A DNA stretch of 64,000 bases, from assembly GCA_029204225.1 (NCBI GenBank), contig CM055102.1:1989629-2053628 (forward strand), written 5' to 3'. Under the pieces are notes generated by a model. The model did not search any database, had not been told where the DNA came from, and saw only the letters and a list, made by a program, of their open reading frames with translations. The stretch's first letter is position 1. Every line of letters begins with the position of its first letter. Shown here piece after piece: positions 57,091-64,000 of the stretch. A program made the translations under genes and the position numbers. The stretch comes from Diphasiastrum complanatum (taxonomy: Eukaryota; Streptophyta; Lycopodiopsida; Lycopodiales; Lycopodiaceae).

Positions 57091-60000
57091 GATATCATCC
57101 GCTCCTGGAGACTATCGTGTTCATCCATTCGCTCTTCATTACTAATGCAAAACGTCGAAACTTTGAATTCTATTGGTAGTATGGGATGCATTCCATACAC
57201 AAGATAGTATGGAGTCTGCCTAGTTGTAATCTTTTTAGCAGTTCTATATGCCCATAAGACAGACGGTAACTTCTGATCCCAATCAGAAGAATGTGTTTCT
57301 GTTACTTTATTCAAAATTTTACATAGAATTATATTTGCTCGCTCCGTAAGCCCATTTGCTTTTGGATTATATGGAGTGGTTTGGCGATGTGTAATAGAAA
57401 AATATGACAACATGGCTTCAATGGTCTCATTAAGAAAATGGGTTCCCCTATCGCTAACAAGTTATAAGGGACAACCATATCGCGTGATAATGTTTTGGAA
57501 TAAAAACTTTGCTACAGTCTTAGCATCGTTCTTAATTGTGGCTTCGGCCTCTACCATCTTGGTAGCATAGTTCGTGGCAACGAGTATGTAACAACGACGA
57601 TTTTTACGCATGATCGGTTTGATAGGTCCTACAAAATCTATCCCCCACTTCTCAAAGGGTGTTAAGGAAATAATTGGAGTAAATGGCCAATGTGTTGCAA
57701 AGCTGGGTTTCCCCATCCTCTGGCATGCATCACATTTTTTAATGAATAATTTACCATCTCTATAGATGGTAGGCCACCAATATTTAGCATTGAAAATCTT
57801 TTTTGCAGTGTTTTTAAGATCATAGTGACCTCCCGAATCTTCATCATGTAATGCACTTATTACAGCGGTTGTCTCGGTTGGTTCTAGACATCGGTGGAGA
57901 CTATCATCAGTTCGTAATTTACACAATATACTATTTACAATCGTATAAGGTCCTACCTTAGAAAGAAAAACAGTTTTTTGTTGTTTATTATAATGTTCAG
58001 GATATATCTGGTCCTGTAAGAAATTAATAACGTCCATATATATTGATGTTTCTGATTGAATATGCATTATATGTTCATCTGGAAATTCATCATAAAATTG
58101 ATTTTTTGTTTGGAGGCGGGATATATAATTAGCATTTTGATGATCCTTGCCTCTTCTTAATTCTACTTCATAATTAAACTCATCTAATAATAATATCCAT
58201 CTAGCTATTCTACCCGAAAGATCAGGTTTATTCACTAAATGTTTTAATGCTTAGTGATCTACGTAAAAAACAAAAGGGTATCCTAAAAGGTAATGTCTAA
58301 ATTTCTTTACTGAATAAATCATCCCTAGTGCTTCTCGCTCTGTAGCGGAATAATTCTTTTCTGATGCAGCGAGTTGCCTTCCTGCATAGTAAATTGGATA
58401 ATCTATATTTTGGTCATCTTTCTGACTAAGCACTACACCTATTGCAAACGATGATGTGTCTACATATAAATGGAATTTTTTAGCCCAATTTGGAGGTCTA
58501 ACCCCAGTGGCTTCTGCTAATGACTGTTTCAATTGATCAAAAGCTTGCTAATGGTCTTGTGTCCAATGGTACTCAACAATTTTTTTTAGTAAACTTGTTA
58601 AAGAAGTTACTATTATAGCATAATCTTCAATTATCCTTCGATAGTAACCTACATGTCCTAGAAAACCTCTAAGCTCTCTTAAATTGGTTGGTTCTAATAA
58701 TTCTAAAATCTTTTTTATTTTTTCAATGTCGGCTTGTATACCATCCTCCAAAATTTTATGCCCTAAAAGGATGTCTTCCCTCATCCCAAAGTAACACTTA
58801 GCTGGATGCAGTTTAAGAGATGTCTCTTGACATTTTCTCAATGTTTTCTCTAATGTATCTAAATGGTTTTTAGTTGATGAATAGACACAAAAGTCATCCA
58901 TGAAAATTTTTAAAAACTTTCTTAAAAAATTTTGAAAAATATTTGTCATCATACGTTGGAATGTGACAGGTGCATTACAAAGACTAAAGGGCATTCGCGT
59001 ATATGCGTACGTCCTCCAATCAGTAGTGAAAGTAGTTTTGGATCTATCTTCCTCTTTTATAAAAACTTGGTTATAACTTGAGAATCCATCTAAAAATCTA
59101 TAACGTTCATGACCAGCTACCTGGTCAAGAATGGTATATGTATACGGTAGAGGATGATAATCCTTTGTTGTAGCAGCATTTAGTTTTCTAAAATCTTGAC
59201 AAACTCTAATCTTGCCCGTCTTCTTCTTAGGTACTATAACTATTGGTGGCACCCACTCGCTGCTTAGAACAGGATATATAATACCCGCTCTAAGACATCT
59301 ATCTTATTCATCTTTTACTAATAAGGAGTACTTTGGATTCAATCTATATTGATGTTGTCTAACAGGTATTGTTCCCTGAATAAGATCTATTCTATGTTCA
59401 TCCCATTTAACTGGTATTCCTATTAAATCATCCATCGACCAAGCAAACACGTTTTGGTATGTTTGAAGAAGCAATATATGCTCTTCACATTCCTGGTCCA
59501 ATTGGTGTTTATATAGATTCAAAGTCTTACCTTTATTTATCTACCATCCCCTTGGTCAGACTTGCTCTGGTTCCACCCAGAACTTCTCTTGACTTGGATG
59601 TTGTCGGTATTTCTTCTTCCTCGTCAATCTCATAGCATTCTATAAAATTGATCCATGATTCAGCAGGTCTAGCTAACTCCTCATCCCATCTCAAAAGGTG
59701 ACCCCCTATTGGACTGGTTGTGAGAATACCTGGAAAAAATATCTGTTTGGTAGACCAATTTATAATAGCATCTGCTTGATATAACCATGGTCTTGAATAA
59801 GGTGGTGTATCTATTGGATTTATGACAAGGAAATTCATAACAAACGTCTCTGTCTCTATAACTACGTTAATACCTTTTAGCTCACCTACTGGTATACATT
59901 TAGTCGCATCTGCTAAATGGATTTCGTGATAAGTGATAGGCTGTATCTGGTTTTCTAATCCTAATTCTTTAACCATTGTTTTCGTTACTAAGTTGATACT

Positions 60001-61012
60001 GGATCTTGAGTCTATTAGTATTCTATCTATGGTCTGATCTCCTATGATTGCACTAATCTCTGGAACTCCACAATCTCCTCTATCTACATATTCTACTCTA
60101 TTATTGTATGCAGGTATACTTAGTGTAACTAACCTCTCCCCTTCCTCAGTCCCTATTGACTGAAGCCCTTCTTCCTCTGAAGTATAGCTCGAGGAAGATG
60201 TAGGTGTCTCACCTTCGTACTTATCTTTTTTATGGAAATTCTTTTATGACTTTTTCCTGTCGGTGTCTCCATCTGGGATCTGAAGGTAATCTCCTTCTTC
60301 TTCTAGTGGGTTATAACATCGGCCTGATAGAGCCATGGTCATCCTAATAACACTTTATATGATGATTGTCTCGTAGTTTTTAATATTATAAAATCCATAA
60401 GAAACTTATGGTCTCCAATATAAACTGTAACCTGAGCCAGTTCTCCTATTGGTAATCTTTTAGTTGCATCAGCTAATCTTAAATGTCTTAAGGTGGGTGC
60501 TATTCTATGATGAATGCCTAATTCGTATGTTGTTTTTTCAGTCATTATATTTACACTAGATCCGGAATCTATGGGTACATGATCTAAGATATAGCCATTT
60601 ATTACTACTTGAATCTCTGGTTGGCCTTCATCACCGTAATTAACTAATCCTATGTTGACTACTGGTAACTTTGCTTTTCTCTTCTCTTTTTATTTCGAAA
60701 AAATTGCTTCATTTCTTTCTTATAATATTGGTTATCGTCTAATAATTGTTTAAAGGTTATATTGGGCATTCTAGAAACAAGTCTTCGATAATATTATAAG
60801 AATGATTTCTAAGTGGCGACAGATCTCTAGGTATCTCGCTACTTATAACTGGATCTGAAAATGTCACTTTCTTAACTTGTCTAGTTTCTTCGTCTAAAAG
60901 CTACTTAGCTTATGAACTAATATCAACATCATAATGTTTTCCACTAGACTTATCAAGCTTTAATTTTTTATTACTAGGAATTTTTACTAACTGTTCTGCG
61001 ACCTTCGACATA
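57091..61012 (-). pseudogene. Ty3/gypsy pol with two retropepsin-like domains
   Basis: Read from 61012 (MSKVAEQLVKIPSNKKLKLD) down. A first retropepsin (PIDSGSSVNIMTEK near 60560, VLLG near 60342) is followed by a second (LIDSRSSINLVTK near 60000, with Arg in the active-site triplet). Next come RT (MPPIVIVPKKKTGKIRVCQD, FMDDFCVYSS near 58900, GHKILEDGIQADIEKI), RNase H (FHLYVDTSSFAIGVVLSQKD, GRQLAASEKNYSATEREAL), the integrase zinc region (CDACQRMG), and core pieces GIDFVGPIKPIMRKNRRCYI, SDRGTHFLNE-like and TTPYNPKANGLTERANI. The frame breaks at TGA after VLLG and at further stops near 60930, 59540, 59290, 58540, 58245 and 57465. The integrase C-terminus is cut off at the copia junction. No gag was recognised. 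Confidence 0.88.
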
Positions 61013-61847
61013 ACTGGTTATCCAAAGATATTTGGGTAAATTGACATCCAAGAACACCAATGATGAAACGATTTGGTCCAGGTCTGCAACTGTAAAAATT
61101 ACTTTATCTTCCAGGCTCTTCAGACATCAGGTAAACAGTCAGAACAGACAGCAACTAGCAAATAGATTCATCTAGCAGAATCACATTGGCTAAGGATTCT
61201 TCTTAATCAAACACAGAGAATTAGTTTTTATTGCAGAAAGCAAACAAATCAAAACATCAAACAATCTGATTATCTGAACACATAGCTCATTCAGAGTTTG
61301 AAGGAAGTTCTGCTAAAAGTTATGCTTAGCTTCGGCTAATTTCCTGCACACATTAGTCAAAATTGTTACTTGCTGGTGTCACCTGAAAATCCATGTTAGA
61401 GTAACTGAAATTCAGTATAACGTAAGAAATGTGTGTGAAGCAAATAGAACAGTATCACATTCAATCACAGATCATACAGAGTGTATTTGTACAAATGATA
61501 AGAAGTAATTCTGTGAAAGATAGCAGAAGGAAAGAATGCTCAAGCTATAGGAACTTGCTCTTCACTCTCTATTGATACTCAGCTCTGCGTAGAAATGCGT
61601 ATGTACAATGGCACAAAGTGTTGTCCTTATAGGAATGTTCTTCAGCCTCAATGTCACTTATGAACCGTCAAATGTCGGTTCTGAACTTCTATTGCATCTC
61701 TTATAGAACGTCACAACTTCTACTCAAAATATGAATTTACAAAGTGCATAATAGGCCTTTACATGAATTTAGGCACTATAGCACATTTTACATATGTAGA
61801 AATTGAAATTTTTTTACAATATATGACAAAACTTGGATAATGTAAGA
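61013..61847. other. Gypsy leader/LTR-like sequence, unassigned
   Basis: No coding content. Its position between the gypsy pol start and a truncated copia suggests the gypsy leader and 5' LTR, but no primer site or LTR boundary could be defined. Confidence 0.3.
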
Positions 61848-64000
61848 TCATAAGACTCCACATTGCTTTAGTCCATAGAGACTTTTGAAGAGCAAGCAAA
61901 CTTTGTTTTTGTCTTGGATAAACCCAATAGGTTGTTCCATATAAATCTCTTCTTCTAGATATCCATTTAAAAATGTATTAGAGAAATCTAGTTGAAAAAC
62001 TTGCCAATTGAAAAAATATGCAATAGAAATTATGATTCTAATTGATATCATCTTTGCAACTGGAGCAAAAGTCTCCTCATAATCAAGTCCATAAACCCTT
62101 TGCACAAAGCCTTGCCTTGTACTTGTTGATTGTGCCATCTTGATTATATTTGACTCGAAAAACCCACTTGCAACCAATGGTGTGCTTGTCGGATGGAAGA
62201 TTCAAAGCTCCCATGTCTTGTTGTCTATCAAAGCATCATATTCCTCCATGGCTAGAAATCATTCCTTCGAATTGAGTGCATCATATACATCCTTTGGCTC
62301 CTCATGTGAAATAAAATAAGCACAATTAGTGGAGTTGAATTCCACTTGCTTGCCTTTATCTTCATATGTAAGCCTCCTAGGCTCGGATCTTTCTCTTTGA
62401 GATCTCCTTGGTGAAAAAATTCGACGTGACTCCTCCTCAATTCTTGGCCCCATCTCTCCAATGATAGTCTTCAAGGGTGATGATTGGAAAATCTTTTTGA
62501 GAATCTTTGAACTCGGCCTCCTCAAGAATGTATTTTTGATTCTCATGGAATATAACATCTCTACTCTCAATCGTAGTTGAGGTAGAGGAAACATAAATTC
62601 TGTAAGCCTTCTTGTTGGATGAATATCCAACCATGATCCCTTTGATAGAATTAGGATCATCTATTTTCCTTGTTTCCAAGCGTACATGAACAAAGCAAGC
62701 ACATCCAAAAACTCTAAGGTGATCTATCTTAGGTTTCTTCTTAAACAAGACTTCATATGGTGATTTTCTAGCAAGTGCATTGTGAGGTAATCTATTGCAC
62801 AAATAGTTTGCACAATTAATTGCTTCCCCCCAATATTCAATAGGCAAAGAAGCTTCAACTCAGATTGCTTTAGCACATTCACATAGAGATCATTTTTTTC
62901 TCTTAGCAACTCCATTTTGAGATGGAGAATAAGCAAAAGAAAACTCTCTCTTTATTCCTTCACCCTCACAATATTCATAGAACTTGTTGGAGATGTATTC
63001 ACCTCCTCCGTCACATCTTAAAGCTTTAACTTTGAAAGAAAACTGTTTCTCAACATAAGTTTTGAAGATTAGGAAGTGATCAAATACCATAGCTTTTAAA
63101 GAAAGTAGATACAACCAAGTATATCTCGTAAAGTCATCAATAAAGGTGACAAAACATGTTGCACCACCAATACTTTTTGAAGAAGAAAACTGAACATCCG
63201 AGTGTATAAGTTCCAAAGGATGAGTAGTCTTGATAAAAGACTTTTGATATGGTTTTCTATGTGATTTTGCAATAGCACAAGCCTCACAAGGCTTGAAATC
63301 TTTGGAAAGTGATTTTGGAAGGCCAATAGCCTTATCTTTCTTGACCATAGAAGACGTAGACCTAAAGTTAGAATGCCCCAACCTTCTATGCCATAACTCA
63401 GATAAATAAGCAACTTCCAAAAGTATGCATTCTCATAAGAATTCAACTTGAAAATTCCACCATATCTAGATCCATTAGCTAGGATCTCATCATTTTTCTT
63501 GATAAAGCAAGTGTTGGAATTGAACTTTACATCACAACCACTATCAAGCAATTTTCCAGCACTAATCAAGTTCTTTGTAAGCTTAGGAACAGAAAGAACA
63601 TTGAAAAGTGAAAGAACTTTAGAAGAAGCAAGTTTCAATGGAATGTTGCCAATTCCTTCAATAGAGCACTCATGATCATTTGTAGTATAAATAGATCTTT
63701 TAAGTCCTTTGTAAGGTACAATTGAGTCAAAAGACTCCTTTGAACAGCACGTATATGAAGAATCAATATACCAAGCTCCATCTTTCTTGGAAGGTGATGA
63801 AGAAAAACTTGACACCATGAGTATCCTTTTCCATCACTTGCAACAAAATCTTCTTCAATCTCTTTGGAGAGATTTGCTTGCTTGAGTTGGTTTTTCTTCT
63901 TGAAGCAATTAGAGGCATAGTGCCCCTTCTTGCCACAAAAGAAACACTTGACTTTCTTCTTCTTGGTCTTTGAAGTAGAAGGATGAGATGAGTCATCCTC
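61848..64000 (-). pseudogene. Copia gag end, protease, integrase and partial RT
   Basis: Minus-strand copia running off the right window edge. A zinc knuckle (CGKKGHYASNCFKKK-like, about 63930) lies near its start; protease follows (WYIDSSYTCCSKESF near 63770, where D-S-S-Y-T replaces DSGAS); then integrase (LWHRRLGHSNFRS, CEACAIAKSH, HSDVQFSSS, FIDDFTRYTWLY, RCDGGGEYIS, SQNGVAKRKK) and the start of RT ([51 protein letters not shown]). It stops near 61850, before the YVDD box. Several frameshifts separate the pieces. It is not functional. Confidence 0.88.

Overview
The window looks like nuclear DNA of a large, repeat-rich land-plant genome, most likely a seedless plant such as a fern or lycophyte. 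Genes have many GT-AG introns, and Ty1/copia and Ty3/gypsy LTR retrotransposons fill most of the sequence. The best host gene is a P5B-type ATPase, a subfamily reported (from memory) in mosses and Selaginella but not in flowering plants. The species assignment is inference. I saw no rRNA, tRNA, CRISPR array or organellar genes.

Layout. 1-1.15 kb: 3' end of a copia element with its LTR. 1.15-5.3 kb: no supportable gene. 5.3-9.45 kb (minus): a multi-exon gene with a beta-class (permuted) DNA-methyltransferase-like domain, whose middle exons lie in a 1,656-bp tandem duplication. 9.66-12.25 kb: decayed gypsy pol. 13.9-25.0 kb (minus): a complete P5B ATPase gene. I could join 23 coding exons in phase into 1,277 residues, starting from a 20-nt first coding exon. 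25.8-26.3 kb: a pogo/Emigrant-like MITE. 28.2-31 kb: decayed retroelement gag and protease. 31-35 kb: AT-rich DNA without recognisable genes. 35.56-42.04 kb: a young complete copia insertion (near-identical LTRs, 5-bp target duplication, initiator-tRNA primer site) nested in an older minus-strand copia element. Its reading frame is open for 1,342 codons, but most of the reverse transcriptase and RNase H is missing.

43.5-53.1 kb is the most unusual part. A minisatellite and a cluster of CACGTGTG-like motifs precede four alternating-strand gene models: an unidentified plus-strand gene; a minus-strand gene with a coiled coil and a transposase-like segment; a plus-strand gene joining the C-terminal part of a histone H3-like fold to a Ulp1/C48-type cysteine protease; and an intact two-exon minus-strand gene with a possible BAH-like domain. 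These may be the cargo of one large DNA transposon, but I could not find its ends.

53.2-64 kb holds minus-strand retroelement remains: an internally deleted gypsy, a truncated copia joined to a gypsy pol with two successive retropepsin-like domains, and a truncated copia that runs off the window end.
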